From Rotaria sordida (lineage: Eukaryota; Rotifera; Eurotatoria; Philodinida; Philodinidae), in assembly GCA_905250125.1 (NCBI GenBank), contig CAJNOL010000331.1, positions 95,160 to 159,159 on the forward strand: 64,000 bases of DNA, given 5' to 3'. Below the pieces are notes generated by a model. The model was not told the DNA's origin and made no database searches. It saw only the letters and a program-made list of their open reading frames with translations. The stretch's first letter is position 1. Every line of letters starts with the position of its first letter. Below are positions 41,932 to 55,349 of the stretch, in pieces. Made by a program: the position numbers and the translations under genes.

Positions 41932-44284
41932 TTGACAATGAATATGAAAGAATGTGTGTTGACATTCTTATTATGTTGCCTAACTCTCCAAATTGTCTAT
42001 CTGTTACCAACATTTGAAACCAACAAATTTCAAGATCATCAAGTTAATGCTGATCCTATTCTTATTGAGGTATCTTGGATTACACATGACTATGATCTTT
42101 ATACTATTCCAACTTTACAAGTTGTCACCAATCCTCTTTTAGCTCGACAATTTTCACCTATCTACAAACAAATTTTTGCTAGTTTGAAAGAGCTCAATGC
42201 TGAATATACTCGATATGCTACTTGGTTTCCTTATCCAAAATTAGCTGTTGCTGAACTTGATCCTCCATCAGGTTTATATCAGTGTGGTAATGTTGGTGAG
42301 AATTTTTCAATAAATTTATCATGTGAACAAAATGGTGGAGTAATAAGTAAAGTTGATTTTGCATCATATGGAACATCAAGTGGTGCATGTGGTCAAATGA
42401 AACAAGGAACATGTCATGCAGCGAATAGTTCAGAAATTGTTCAACGAGTGTGTATTGGACAAAAAACATGTAATGTTCCCGCAACGAATAATCTTTTTGG
42501 TGATCCATGTAAGTTTTTTAATGGAGGAATTAAGAACCTTTTCCCTAGAGAAAATAACGTTGTGTAAGTGTCCATGAAATAATCAAATCCAATTTTTGTG
42601 ATACTGTCAATACTACTTACTACATATAAGTTATCACTTAACCATAATTCAGGCATTGTTTAATAGAGAATAGCTTCTAATACACAGATAAATAAATCAA
42701 TTTCTTTCTAAAATATTAATGAAAGAATACATTTGAGAAAAACCATCGCTTAAGTCAATATGAAGATTTAATATTAACAAATTATTTCAGATTTTCTAGA
42801 CTTCATTTTGTTTTTTCACTCGAAATGATTTTCATTAATTCATAATTCAAGATTTTCAAAAAAGACTTCGTTTTCTTTAGGTAAAGACAAAATGAAACGA
42901 TTACTTATTCAAATTCAATGTGATCCACCTCAAAATAATACTTATTATAACTTCACTTATCTTGATACAATGTTACAAGATTTTCTCGATGCTACTGATG
43001 GACATTCACGCATCATTTTATTTTGTACTCAACCAACTTGGCTTTTCAAACAAGATACACCCCATATTTATCGTGATAATGCTTCATTAACTGATTGGGG
43101 ATATCCAGTTGGTACAGGATTAGTTGATGACACAATGCAAGCATTAGGTGATTATTATGGACGTCTCTTTGCATGGTATACTCGAGGTAGTTTTATTGAT
43201 GAATATGGTCGAAAACATATATCAAACTATGAATATAATTGGGATTATACAGAAATATTCAATGAAGTTGAATCAGAACATCAGATGACTGTTGAATATT
43301 ATACTCGAGCATATGATGCAGTTATTCAAGGAATTCGAAGACATACAAATAACGATGATATGAAATATGTTGGAATGGCATTAATGGGTCTGTCTTTTTC
43401 TTTAATATTTGAAGATTATTCTAATGAATATATTTGTTGTAGGACATAATGAATTTGATTGGTATCGATATTTTCTTAATCATTCTAATCATGCACCTGA
43501 TATTCCACTTGATATGATCTCATATCATTTCTATGCATTAGCTAATTCTCGAACCGATCCAAAAGATTGGGAAACACTTTTTAGTCAACTTGATACTTTT
43601 ACATTTGAAGTTGAACAAATAGAAGAAATTCGAAAACTTCTTTCACCAGAAACAAGAACAACTATTGATGAAGTAGGAGTTATACTTCCTGATGATAATA
43701 CACCAGGAGCACCTCAATTTCCTATGATATATTGGAATGCTGCAGCTGCACTCTATGCTTATTCATGGGCTAAAATATCTCGACAAGGAATCGATGTTGT
43801 TGGTCATAGTCAACTTGTTGGTTAGTATTGCACAATATATTATTTTCATGTGAATCTTCTTTTATTTTGATTGATAGGTTATCCAGAACTACTTGATCTT
43901 CAACTTCAGCCACAATTTCCAAGTGTTGCTATGCTTAATTGGACTACAGGTGAAGGAACAGCTAAATATTGGACATCAAAACTTCTTATTGAAACAGTTG
44001 ATATTGATAATGATGAAGGAGTTATAACACAAACAAGTGATGTTAGTGGAGAAAATATTTTTAGTCAAGCATTTGTAGGTAAAAATGGTCGTCGATGGGT
44101 TTTGATTGTTAATAAACGATATGCTAATGTTGATGTATTTTTACCTGGATGTACTGGTGATCGAATGCAAATTGTGAATGAAGCATCTGGTTTTGGACCA
44201 GCTACTGAAGTAACATTAACATCGAGTAGAATAACACTAAGTCCATATGCTGTTGCTGTTATTCATATGCCTCCTGAAACATGA
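41932..44284 (+). CDS. Secreted glycoside-hydrolase-like protein with inserted SUEL-type lectin domain
   Basis: Exons 41932-42508, 42881-43387, 43443-43820 and 43878-44284 join in frame to 622 residues. A hydrophobic segment (CVLTFLLCCLTLQIVYLLP) is a signal peptide. Residues about 45-110 look like the start of a catalytic barrel (WFPYPKLAVAELDPP). Residues about 118-207 form a galactose-binding SUEL lectin domain with the expected cysteines (CGNVGENFSINLSC..CIGQKTC..GDPC..IQIQC). The barrel resumes after it, with TEIFNEVESEH (Glu near 321, acid/base candidate), MISYHFYAL and TTIDEVG (Glu near 438, nucleophile candidate), then a beta-rich tail. The two Glu residues suggest a clan GH-A enzyme, GH39/GH79-like. 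The exact family and substrate are not determined. Confidence 0.75.
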
Positions 44285-47200
44285 CATGATCAAAGAACAT
44301 TTGCTTGTCTGTCATTCATAATTTATAGATTTTTCTTATAATTTAAATAGTTGGTATTGTTACGGGCAGTGTCCTCACAGTATGTTTTTCGTTCTCTTTC
44401 TTCCTTCTTTTTCCCTGGAAGTGATATCTTCGATCATATATCATCATTTCTTTCTTTTCGTTAAAATCCTCGATGTGTGTGATCATATATAAATGCGCGT
44501 TTTTCCTGTTGTTTTTGGTTGTTACGTAGCTTAGTTGTTATGCGTGTGTGTGAGTGTGAAGATGCACCTGTGTGTGAGGACATTTTTGATTTTGTAAAAC
44601 ATGTAGGAAAAGGTCAACCATCTTTTTCCCGTAGAAGATGTACGTAATTTAAATGTTTAATGTGCTCTACAGATGAACATATAAACATTAGATTCTCTAG
44701 TCTGTTGTCAAAATAGAGAATTAAGAATAATTTGGACATTTTTGCTCGTAAATCGCGTAAATTTTTCTACGTGGCAAAAAGTTTATTAGATGGAAAGCAT
44801 TGATGTGAAGCTAGTACAAACAGTAATCAGAACGCAGATATAAACCACCAATCTTATTCGTTTTATATTCTACCCAACGTATTCCAAAAGTTCTAAAACC
44901 GATATTCCTTCTTCGAGCACCGAAAATACACATGTTTCAACTGCCGCTTATTATATCGCGCAAAAATGTTATAATGTTCTCTGAATCTGAACAAAAACCA
45001 TGGCAAAAAATTGTCCTTGCAAATAATCGGTTTCACAACTTTCGAAACGATCAAACCTTCATCTGCTTACTTCCGAATGGAAGGCACATCAATCGATGCA
45101 GAATTATCTGATCTATCGATTGATCACTTCGTTTCCTGTGTGAAACGATCTATAGAGACGAGAGACATCGAAAACTACAAAGATCCCATCCATATATTAG
45201 ACCATGATCACCTCAACCGATTACAAGACCTCACTGCTCCATTGCCGCACATCAAGTATACATCATTCATCACAGAAATATCAGAGCTCTCCACTAGACT
45301 GCTCCCTCGTACCTAGCAAAATCCCTTCACAACAAAAAAACTAAACAAAAAATATTATTAATAATGAATTCAGTGCTGATGGTACTCATTGTATCGAGTT
45401 TCTGGAGTCTCAGAAGATTTACCAAAAAAAATATGATACACCATCTAACTCAGCTTGAGAAGAACTATCGATTTCACTTCTCATTCCCTTCTGACAAATC
45501 TTTCGAGAAAAAAAAGTCATTAAAACATATTAATAATTACCATCGCGATGGTGATGATACTCATTGCATCGGGTTTTTTGAGTCGCAAAAGGTTTGCCGG
45601 GAGATATGTTATACATCATTCCATTCAGCTTGATCAGCGCTATCGATTCCACTTCTCATTCGCTCCCAGGAAACATTTCGAGCAAAAAACATTTTCTTTT
45701 AATGTTAATAATTACTGTTGCGATGCTAGTGGTATGATTACATCGGCTTTTTCGAGTCTCAGAAGGGTTGCCGAGGGAGAATGAAAGGTGGAATCGATAG
45801 CTTCGATCAAGCTAAATCGAGCGATGCATCACATATCTTCCGACAGACCTGCTGAGACTGAAAAAACTCGATCTAATGAGTACCATCACCATGACAATAG
45901 TAATTATTAGTTTTTTTAAGTAATTTTTTTTCTGGAAAGGTTTTCCGAGAGAGATTGATAGTTGGAATCGTTAGACCTGATGCAATTGGATCTAATAGTG
46001 TATCACACATATTCCGGTGAAGTTTCTGAGACTTCAAAAACTCGATGTGTTGAGTATCACCATCATTACGATGATAATTTCTCAATATTTTTCATTTTTT
46101 TTTGCTGCAGAATCGTTTGTCTAGATTTGTCTTGATTAGCTCTTTGTGGACGTGTTGAGGAGTTGTTCTGAAAAATTGCTTTCTCCGACTAGGTTCACCC
46201 TCTGTCGAATTTTTTTGATTGATTCCAGTGCGATAACCAATGAATTAGTCATCACGCTTGTGATGTTGATGGATCGTGTTGTTGTGGTAGCTTCACATCA
46301 ATACAACTTTAGGAAACTTTTAAGAGAATAAAAAGAAAAAGAAAATTTTTTTTGAAACAACTTATGAAATCTTTCAGTTTGAGTAGAATTGCGAGTTACA
46401 TCATGTTTTCAAAAAAGAAAATAAGAAAAACATTTTATTATAAATGTCCACCAGATAAATAATCAAGGTGAATTGATTGTTCCAATATGTCTAAGCTTGA
46501 TGCGACAAAATCTACATCTTATAACTATTGATAAGATCAAAGAGAAGGTGTTTGTACTATTCTGACATGATTTTCTCGTGAAAAATTAATCTATTGGTTA
46601 TAATATGAAATACAGATTGCTGGTTCTTTGCGTATTTCGTACGATGATGCACTTTACAAATTGCGACCAACATCATTGCTAAATTGAAATAAGCGTCAAA
46701 GCGTTTCATGTGAATAAATAACAATATTTTAGACTTGTAATTTTTTATGTCCAATTTCGATTGAAACTTTTGAGTACTCATAGCAATTTAATCGATATTT
46801 AACCATATTACTACGCTAAAATCTTCCATTGTAATTTGTTTCATCTTTATCTCACTCAATGCTTGTTTTTTTCGGTCTCGAATCATAAAGAAGAATTATT
46901 TCTTTTGTTGAGACGTGAGCATGCATATACAAACGTGATTTATTCATTTTTTTCTCTTCTGATGGTTTCACAACAAATTATGATAACAACAGAAGAAAAC
47001 AAATATAACATTCTGCTAGGACAAAAAAGTTATATCGAAATCAAATATGTCATATATAAAAGTAGAAAGAGCTTCTCTATTTAATCTGATAGGTTTTTTG
47101 TTTTATAATGGTTAAAAATACAATAATAATCTGAAGATTGAGATAGCAATTTGTTGAGTCGGATATTCGAATAAGAAAAAAAAATCTTATTATTATTGGC

Positions 47201-48751
47201 ACATAAAAATAAAAAAAATTCAATAAGAATTTCTATAACAATTAATTGCATACAGATCATATTGATAATCATTTAAACTCTGAATGGGCCGAAAAGAACC
47301 GAAATCGAGAGCTCAAACAACATCACCAATAATAACTCATTATTGATGAGTCTGAAGAAAACGAAATTTTCGGATTCTCTTTTTTTTTTTAAATATCACG
47401 CAAATTTAACTGAATCTTGGTACGAAGTCAAGTCTCTAAAGCCACACAAACGATTTAATTATTATGAATTATAAGTAAAAGACCTTTACGGAGCATGTTC
47501 GTTAAATTTTCGACTACTTGTAAGCTGTTGAAAAGAACCAAAATTAGTTATCTAGAACTAGAATTTCATACTCTTTCAAAAAATATATATATAGATGCCT
47601 TTTGACTAAAGTTTGTCTCACTGAATATAAAACATAATAGAAATAAAAAAGAATGTCTACCAACAATTGTATGTATGTAGCCCAATTTTGTATTTTGCAC
47701 TAAAATTGTTTCAACATCAGTTGTAAAGCTTTTTGTTTTCTCTTTTTGCTTTCTGAAGGATTTACTTCTTTCTACATGGACTTATACATCTTTTTTACGT
47801 TCTTTCTTCTTATCCTTCTACTTCACATGAATATGTTCAAATCGATTTGTTCATATATTATGTGTATCGCTAATCGAGAAAAAGAAAACAATGTTATCTT
47901 GCTGAAAATATTAATGATGCTCGAGTTATAATTCAAAAAATAAAAACCAAAGAACAAAGAAATTAATGTTAATAATTCTTCTGAATGAAACAAATAGTCT
48001 CCCTTGCAAAAACATTATATCATAATTATGTAAGCTATTTTTTATTTTCGAGCGAATATTTCGAGTCTAATCTAACAGCGATGGGCAAGTTAGAACTCTT
48101 ATGATTTCAGTTAAATCAAGTCATGACTATATACTTCCATTTAGTCATCCCGTGTCTGAAGTATATGAAACTAACTCTTACTTTTTTATTTGTATTCTCT
48201 AATAGTTAGGACTATTTAGACAAGAATCGAACGCATAAGTCATGTAAATATATTCACTCTCTCGTCTTGACTTAATTTAATTCGAATCAAAACCTGAGTT
48301 GATTTACCATTTCTGTACCTCTCTAACCAAAACGATGTACTCAATTTTGATCCTAAATAATGTTTTTACTGTGTCAATAAGTATTGTTGCTCTTTCTGTT
48401 ACTGTAATCACCCAATATAATCAAAAATAACTTTGTTCGAAACAATCACCATTAATATATTTTTTTCTTTTGTCGACTGTCATTATTGTTGTGCAACATG
48501 AGATTGAAGTAAAGAAAAATATTGTGATCTTGGCTCAATAGATCGTTAAAAACATAGACTAGTCATCGAAATTATGACTTGTACACGAGTAAAAAGGAGA
48601 AGTTCTATTTGATAATAGATTCCAATAATAAATTTTTAACACTTGATTACGTCTTTAAACATTTGCTCAAAAATAAAAAAAAAGACTTATACCATTAGAA
48701 TGCAATGTTTTCAAGGGAGATTATTTGTTTCACTCAGAAGAATTTTTGATA
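44285..48751. other. Long intergenic interval with repeats
   Basis: It holds the repeat array listed separately (45363-46085). A GT-rich stretch near 44520-44580 follows TTACGGGCAGTGTCCTCACA (44360), which may be relic LTR sequence. Beyond 46.1 kb I see only AT-rich DNA. The open frames at 45011-45316 and 46836-47931 match no family I recognise. Confidence 0.45.
45363..46085. repeat. Array of about five diverged units of about 180 bp: three direct, two inverted
   Basis: Units beginning near 45365, 45540 and 45715 share AATAATTAC..GATGGTGATGATACTCATTG..TCGAGTTTTT(G)GAGTC..AGA/AAAGGTTTGCC..CCATTCAGCTTGA..TATCGATT(T/C)CACTTCTCATTC. Two further units (ending near 45905 and 46080) carry the same words in reverse complement. 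Units are strongly diverged, so this is an old array. Confidence 0.7.
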
Positions 48752-49034
48752 TTAACCCTTTCTTGCCTTTGACCAAACTTGAGGGTTCAGATGGACGATT
48801 CGCTCAATAAAAGTAATCTTATGACCCCTAGTATACGTAGGAGAAGTTTGAATCAAATCCATTAAGTGTCAGTATATTAGATACATAATACGTTTGTTAT
48901 TCTTTTTATTTGAAAAAATGTCTGAAAATGACAACAAAGCAAGGACAATAGTGTGATTCATATACATATATGAACACCGCATTCACGTCGTGCACTGTCA
49001 GTTGCATTGTCGTTTGTTTAGAAATTTGAAAAAT

Positions 49035-49190
49035 CTATTCTTGTAGTTGATGAAATAATTCGAAATGATTAGTTTCAGCGTAACAAAGCCAGACTTTAGA
49101 TTTCTTACAGTAAGTGCTGGTTTTTTTACGACAGCCAGGAAATTGACACCATTTACTTTGGAAATTTCTTGCTGTGCCATTTAAATCTTT
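49035..49190 (-). other. In-frame C-terminal Cys-rich domain of the transposase, downstream of the TAG
   Basis: The stretch between the premature TAG (49191-49193) and the terminal TAG (49035-49037) keeps the transposase frame. It preserves the spacing of the Cys/His ligands typical of piggyBac C-terminal fingers. It is listed separately because a standard annotation would stop before it. Confidence 0.85.
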
Positions 49191-50651
49191 CTAACCAGGA
49201 AAATGTCCAATTTGATCATATCTTGAAAAGTCATTCACACTAAGTGTCATTAATTGGACACCGGCAAGAGATATAACTAATTTTTGAACTAAACTCAACT
49301 TGAAGTTCAAGAGATCAATGTCAGAAGATGTTATTTGTTTATAAATGAGCCACGAGTTGATGATAGAAGAATCCAGAAAATTATAAAAAAATTTTCGATA
49401 CCACTTGTTTCCTTTCAATTCAATTCGATATAAGCTCATGAACATGTCAAAATGATCTACTCCGCCCATGCATTGATTGTATGCGTTTATTGAATATGGG
49501 CGTGATATTGTTATGTGAGTTTTACTTTTCCGATCAAATCTTTCGATTTCACCTACAGGCAAGGGACCAAAACAGTTCGAGGCTACGTAAACTGCTTTAT
49601 TGTCAAACCACTTTGTAACCACTAAGTGTCCGTCCTCAGTAGTTTGAAAATCAAATGATCCTCTACCCTGTCGTTCCAGTTGCTTATCAGATTTTAGCAA
49701 AGACGAATTGAACCGATTTGCTCTCATTGTAGATACGACATAATATTGTTTGGCATTTAGAAATTTGAGTAATTTAATGGTTGCGAAATAATTATCATAG
49801 CCAATAAATGAAGTTTTAGGTAAAATTTCTGTAAGTCGGATCACAACGTTACCAGCTGCTCCGACTTCTGAGTCTACAATTGTTAAATGATTGTCGCCTT
49901 CAACTTCAAACTGATATAAATAGCCTGACTTTCCTGCACGTGCATACATTTTGTAGCCCCATTTATGAGGTTTGGAGGGAATATATCTTTTCAAGCTGCT
50001 GAATCCCTTGTGAGGCACTATTTGTTCATCGACACTACAAATTGCCTCTGGAAATGTTGCTGATTGAAACTTTTCATTGAAGTGATTTATAAGTGGTCGG
50101 ATTTTGAAAAGTGTATCATAATTATGATCAGTTTTTGTTGGTTCATCTTCATTGTTGTTAAAATGTAGGATCGATAAAATTTCATCGAACCTATGACGAG
50201 TCAAAACAGATGATATGAGTGCTTGTTTCGTAGGTTTCGACCAATACATTCGATGTCTTGGAAGACGAATTACTGACATATATATCAATACAGCAATAAA
50301 TTTCCTAATGTCTATCTCTGATACATCAGAAATTTGAAATACCTTTTGGTTTTTATATCTGTTTGATTCAAATGTAATTTTTTTAATCAATGTAGCATCT
50401 ACAAAATACTCAAACACAGCAAGCGGAGTTTTTTTGGATAGGTTGACGAAATAAGAGACAGGATTCGATTGGCTTTCAGGAAAACAAATTGAGTTAAAAG
50501 TTCGACGTTTCCATTTGATTTCTTCTGATTTCTTTTTCTTCGGAGGTGATTCTTGACTGTCTTCATCAGAGTTATGATCGATATGATCAATCATATGATC
50601 AGTTTCATCGTCTTCGGAATTTGAACTTCCGCTGGGTATCGAGATAAACAT
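49191..50651 (-). pseudogene. piggyBac transposase (DDE_Tnp_1_7), truncated by an in-frame TAG
   Basis: The ORF from ATG at 50651 runs 486 codons. An acidic N-terminus leads into the DDE domain with three candidate catalytic Asp: D208 in SVDEQIVPHKG, D286 in IGYDNYFA and D399 in CMGGVDHFD. The TAG at 49191-49193 stops it, yet the same frame continues intact for 51 further codons to a TAG at 49035-49037. That extension encodes a Cys-rich finger (CQFPGCRKKTSTYC..VWLCYAETNH) like the C-terminal domain that binds the element ends. As read, the protein lacks that domain and is probably inactive unless readthrough occurs. The TIRs are intact, so the element could be mobilised by another copy. Confidence 0.9.
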
Positions 50652-51272
50652 TTTTCAGAGTAAAAAAGGTCAGAACAACTGAAGCAATAAACTCTTGGTT
50701 CACCTGGACGTAATAATCGTCTGATAGTCTTAATAGAAGACTATTTTATTGTATTATTCTGTATCTGATCTCAAGATGCTGTTATATTCACTACACATTT
50801 ACAAGAAAATGATCTTCACAGGTAATGGTCAGTACAAATACCTGAGCAACGAAGAATGAAATTATACTAAAAATATTGGAATATACTTCAGTCAAATCGA
50901 AATGAAAGTGAATGCATTTAAATATACTTCAACGTACAGTTATAGAAAAGAGAATACGACATACGCTATTATCAGCGCGTGACGACAGAAAAGAAAGAAA
51001 AAAGAAGATATATACTCCAACGAATATTACTAAAGTAGAACAAACAAATTCTTTCTCTCATGACATGATCATAGTGCGTACCATAACATTATGTATTCAT
51101 AAAACGTCAAAAATATTATTTTTATAGTAGAGAATAGTTTCAAACTGTTGATTTCGTGTACACAATATACAGACTTTAAGTAGATGTAAAATCCTTTTCT
51201 AAATGTCTCATAGTTTAAAAGAATCAATTTTTTATAAAATGGTATTTATAAATACCATAGGGCAAGAAAGGA

Positions 51273-51870
51273 TTAACTACCATGAACATCGTTTGATAAA
51301 TGTACAACGTAGTTATACGCTATTCTAATCATTAGGTACTTATTCATCTTAATCATACTCTCGTATACACAAGCACACAAATAATATGAGAATCAGAGTG
51401 CGATTAAAGTAAACAAGTACCACTTTATTAATAAGATCAAAATCAGAATAGTGTATGTTTTTCAATCACTAAACATAATATTGTCTAGCTACTCATGTAG
51501 AAGAACGACATCTTATTTGAATCTTTTTTGTTCAACTTCTAAAGACAAAAACCATATTTTTGCTAGATAATATTGAATTCAATAAAAATAAAATAACTTT
51601 TTCCTATTATTTAATCCATTGAACGTCGGATTGATCTCTAAAATGTCCTTCTCTCTTTCTGTCGATTGAGAGTTTTTAAGAACAAAGAACAAATGACCAA
51701 TAAGAAATTCGTTATTGTATTTGTTAAAATCGATTATTGATATTTCCATCTATTTTGTTTTAAATATTATACGTTTACGAATTTATTTTAAAAAGGATTC
51801 TTTTTCAAAATACAGTTCCGATATTATTATTTTCCTTTTTGTTTTGTTCTAGAAAAGAGATAAAAAAAGA
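51273..51870. other. Short interval between the transposon and the NCAPD2 relic
   Basis: AT-rich, with no gene seen. It probably contains the original NCAPD2 promoter and 5' UTR. Confidence 0.5.
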
Positions 51871-53299
51871 ATGTCTGTACGAAATAGTAAAGTAGAGATA
51901 AATGGATGGGCAACATTTGATGTACTAAATCAATTTGAAGATCTTCAAAAACAACTTGCTACAGGTTCTTATTATGTACAAAATCTTCTTGATCTTGCTG
52001 ATAATTATTAATATGCGTTTACAAAGTAATATTAAATATTCTATATAAAAGATATTTATTCTTCATTTAAGATATCTCACGAATTCGAGAACCAAGAGAA
52101 TTACTTGATATATTTTCATTATTCTATAGTATTGCTATGTAAAAAGATTTTTTTTTTTCTTATATTTTTTCAACAAAATTATTTTTTTAAAATTATTCAT
52201 TTTGATAAAGTTTCAATCAGTGGACGTTCTCAAACAGTTGAGATATTACTTCGATGTAAGAAAATCAGTTTGTTATATGTATATATTTATTTGTTATATA
52301 TTAAATTAGTAACGACAAGTGAAATGTCAGAAGCTCAATGACAAATTCATATTGGTCTTTCAGCTGATGATCGACGTTTTCATTTAAATATTATTAAAAT
52401 GCTTTCATCTCTTCTTGATGAATATATTATTCGATTTGATAATGATCAATCAAATAAATCATTAGATTTTGATATGCTTGCACCAAAAGTATATTCGTTT
52501 ATTTAATTAAAAGAATTTTATTTTTTGTTATAGAAAGGTAAAAAAGTTAAAGAAGCAGAAAATAGTGGAAAATCTACTTTAACATTTGATGCATTAAGAG
52601 ATAAATGTTTAAAAGGTCTTTGTGATATTTTTCGATCACATATTAAACCATATTGGGATTCATCAATAATCGATGAACAATTTATCAAGTAAAAAAGTTA
52701 TTTTCTCTGGTTTTTTTTAAATATTTACTAAAATCGATATACTCTTTGCAGATGTAACTAAACGATGTTATCATTTACTTCGTCGACAAGATATTACTCA
52801 AAATTCTATTGTTAAAGAAAATCTTTGATTAATACTTACTATAATGATTAATAAATTGGAACATGCATGAGGTAAATTTAAAAAAATAATTTTCTTATTC
52901 GGATTTTATTTTCTATTATTCAGAAGCTTCTATTCAATTTATTCAAGCAGTAAATTTTTATGATAGTAATTCAAGTTTACTTATTACTGTTCTTAATTCA
53001 CTTTTGACTGATTATCAAGATACATCATTATCTATTGAATTATTAAAGTTTGTTTTATTTATTAATTTTTCTTTTTTTCCTCAAATATTTATTTTTAATT
53101 TAGAGAAATTTGTGAAACAAATTTTGTTGCAGCATAAGCTGATAATGCAGCTGCTAAAACAATGGCAACATTTATTATTGATATGGCTAGACTTGATCCA
53201 CATATTATTCGAATACATATTGATCAAATAACTGATTTATTAACAGCAGAAGTAAATTTCAAGAGAAAATAAAAGGATTATTACTTAACTAGCAAATCA

Positions 53300-53990
53300 T
53301 AGATGTGAGGAAGATGGGGTTGCACACGAAAGCGAAAGATGGTCGAAAATTTTCTAATAAATGAACAAAAGCTTTTTTTTCGCAGAAATTTTGAACTCTC
53401 AAGTGTAAAGATGAAATTGACACTAATTTTATAGGAAACTAATGATTCAGACAAATACTAAAAAAAGTAGCAGTTTAGAAATTATGGGCAAGTCCTTCTA
53501 ATTGTTGTAGTAACATTTGCTACCTTAAGGACGAGGTTGTAGATACATCCTCAATATAGACAATCTTACCACAGCAATTAGAAGAACTTACTCATAATTT
53601 TGGAACTGCTATTTTTTTTTTGTATCTGTCTAACTTATTGGTTTCCTGTAATATTAGTATATTAAAATAGTTAGTGTCAATTTTGGCAGTGTTTTATTCA
53701 GGTTTTCTCCTCCAGAGGAGCAATTTAAAACTTTGAGAGGGCAAACACACAGTATGCGGCTTAGCAACTATGAAAACCAGGAGGCCAACTCTGTCTTTGG
53801 AGCGGCGCGTTCTCTTGGCCTCTACGTTAGATAAAACATTGAGTTTCTCCTGTACACCTGAGAGTTCGAGCTTCTGTTTTAAAAAAAAAAGCTTTTTTTT
53901 TTATTAAAAAATTTTGGTTCGACCATTTTTCGTAGATCCGGTTGCCTTCTACATTGAGAACATTAGAAAAAAAGCGATATCCCTTTTTCC
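53300..53990. mobile_element. Nested inverted repeats inside the NCAPD2 relic
   Basis: An inner element of about 270 bp (about 53420-53690) has inverted ends around TTGACACTAA.. and arms containing GCAGTTTAGAAATTATGGGCAA / TTTTGGAACTGCTA. It sits inside an outer inverted pair (GATGGTCGAAAATTTT.. at about 53338 and ..AAAATTTTGGTTCGACCATT at about 53910-53930). This is a fold-back inserted into another fold-back. Confidence 0.6.
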
Positions 53991-55349
53991 AATAGACTTC
54001 CAGATTCGTCTTGTCTGCAATTTTCAACGATATTGCGAAGAAATTTTTACAAAAATCGTATCTCTATGAATTGATTTACACTTTTACTTATCTTCATCTA
54101 TTCAATCTTCAATTTTCTGTATATAGGACCTGAATTAAAAATAAATCTAAAATATTTATTTATTATAGAGTCATCATATTCGTGTTGCAGCTTTAACAGC
54201 ATTTTGTTCTGTTATTGAAAAACTTCTTTTATCAGATGATTTAGATGATGGACAAAGAAAAATGCGTAGTGATCTTTTACAAATATTACGTGTATGTTTT
54301 TATTTTTTTTTTTAAATAAAATTTTTATTTTAAATTTCATTAGGAACATGTATTTGATGTAACAGCTTTTGTTCGTCAACATTGTTTACAATTATGGATA
54401 TCAATTGTACAACAAAAAAAGTTCCTGTTAGACAATATATTCGAGCATTTGAACTTGATCTTGATCGATTAAGAGATTCAACTTGTGCAGTTCGAAAAGA
54501 TGCAGTAACACTTATTATGCATATGGTTCTTAATAATTTTTATTTTGTTATTGTATATCTATTTAATTGAGAGGGCTTTTATAAAGAATATATTTTATTA
54601 TAGAATTCAACTCGAGCTCAATTTGAAGAAAGACAAAATGATGCTGAAACACAACTAGATGAACTTCGTACAGAACTTGAAAAATTAAATAAAAATAAAA
54701 ATGAAGAAAAGAAAATTGAAAAAAAAATTCAATCTGATGATGATGATGAAGATAAAAGTATTAATGATGAAAATGAAATGAAAGTTAATAATAATCAAGT
54801 AAATACCTTAATAAAAAAAAATTGCAAATTGAATTTTATTTTATCAAATAGGAAGAAGAAAGTGAAAAAAATAATTCAAATGAAGATCAATCACTTGGAG
54901 ACACTCTAAATCGAGTTAAAATTGAAGAACAAATAATGCGAGTAGAAGAAATTGTTATTTTATATAAAGTAATTATTTTTAAGTAAACAAAAGAACAATC
55001 TTTAAGAAATTAATTTATTAGGATGGTCTTCGATTTATGGATTTAATTGAACAAGCAAATCGACATGTTGTTAATTTACTTAATTCTCCTACATTAGGTA
55101 ATTGTAAACACGTACTAGATTTTTTTGTTAATCTTCGTCGTTATCGTCTTGTGTTGGCAAATATTGAGCAAAGTGTACGTTTAATGTTTAGTCTTATTTG
55201 GTCTCTTGATAAATCGATTTGTGAAGCAATTACACAAGCTTTTGTTAAAGTCTATTTTGATGTTGCACCAACTGTTCCTCCACCGTATGTCAAATTCAAT
55301 TTATCAAATTTATATCTAAATGGAGAAAATTATCTAAATTATTGATTGA

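Larger units (their letters stand above)
48756..51272 (-). mobile_element. piggyBac-type DNA transposon, near-complete
   Basis: Terminal inverted repeats CCCTTTCTTGCC (48756-48767) and GGCAAGAAAGGA (51261-51272) match at 11 of 12 positions. Both ends abut TTAA (48752-48755 and 51273-51276), the canonical piggyBac target site. The 2517-bp element encodes one minus-strand transposase. Its compact size and clean ends suggest a fairly recent insertion. It lies about 600 bp upstream of the decayed NCAPD2. Confidence 0.93.

Noticed and set aside
42509..42880. Apparent break in the glycosidase after GDPC
   Set aside because: A GTAAG donor at 42509 and a TTTAG acceptor at 42880 restore the lectin frame (GDPCKDKMK), so this is an intron and not a truncation.
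44356..44600. Possible solo LTR beginning TGTTACGGGCAGTG with a TATATAAA box
   Set aside because: I could not find a matching CA end with a flanking 5-bp duplication, nor a second LTR or retrotransposon proteins.
45011..45316. 101-residue ORF in the interval after the glycosidase
   Set aside because: It reads somewhat like protein, but I recognise no family and no exon neighbours, and it lies in repeat-bearing DNA.
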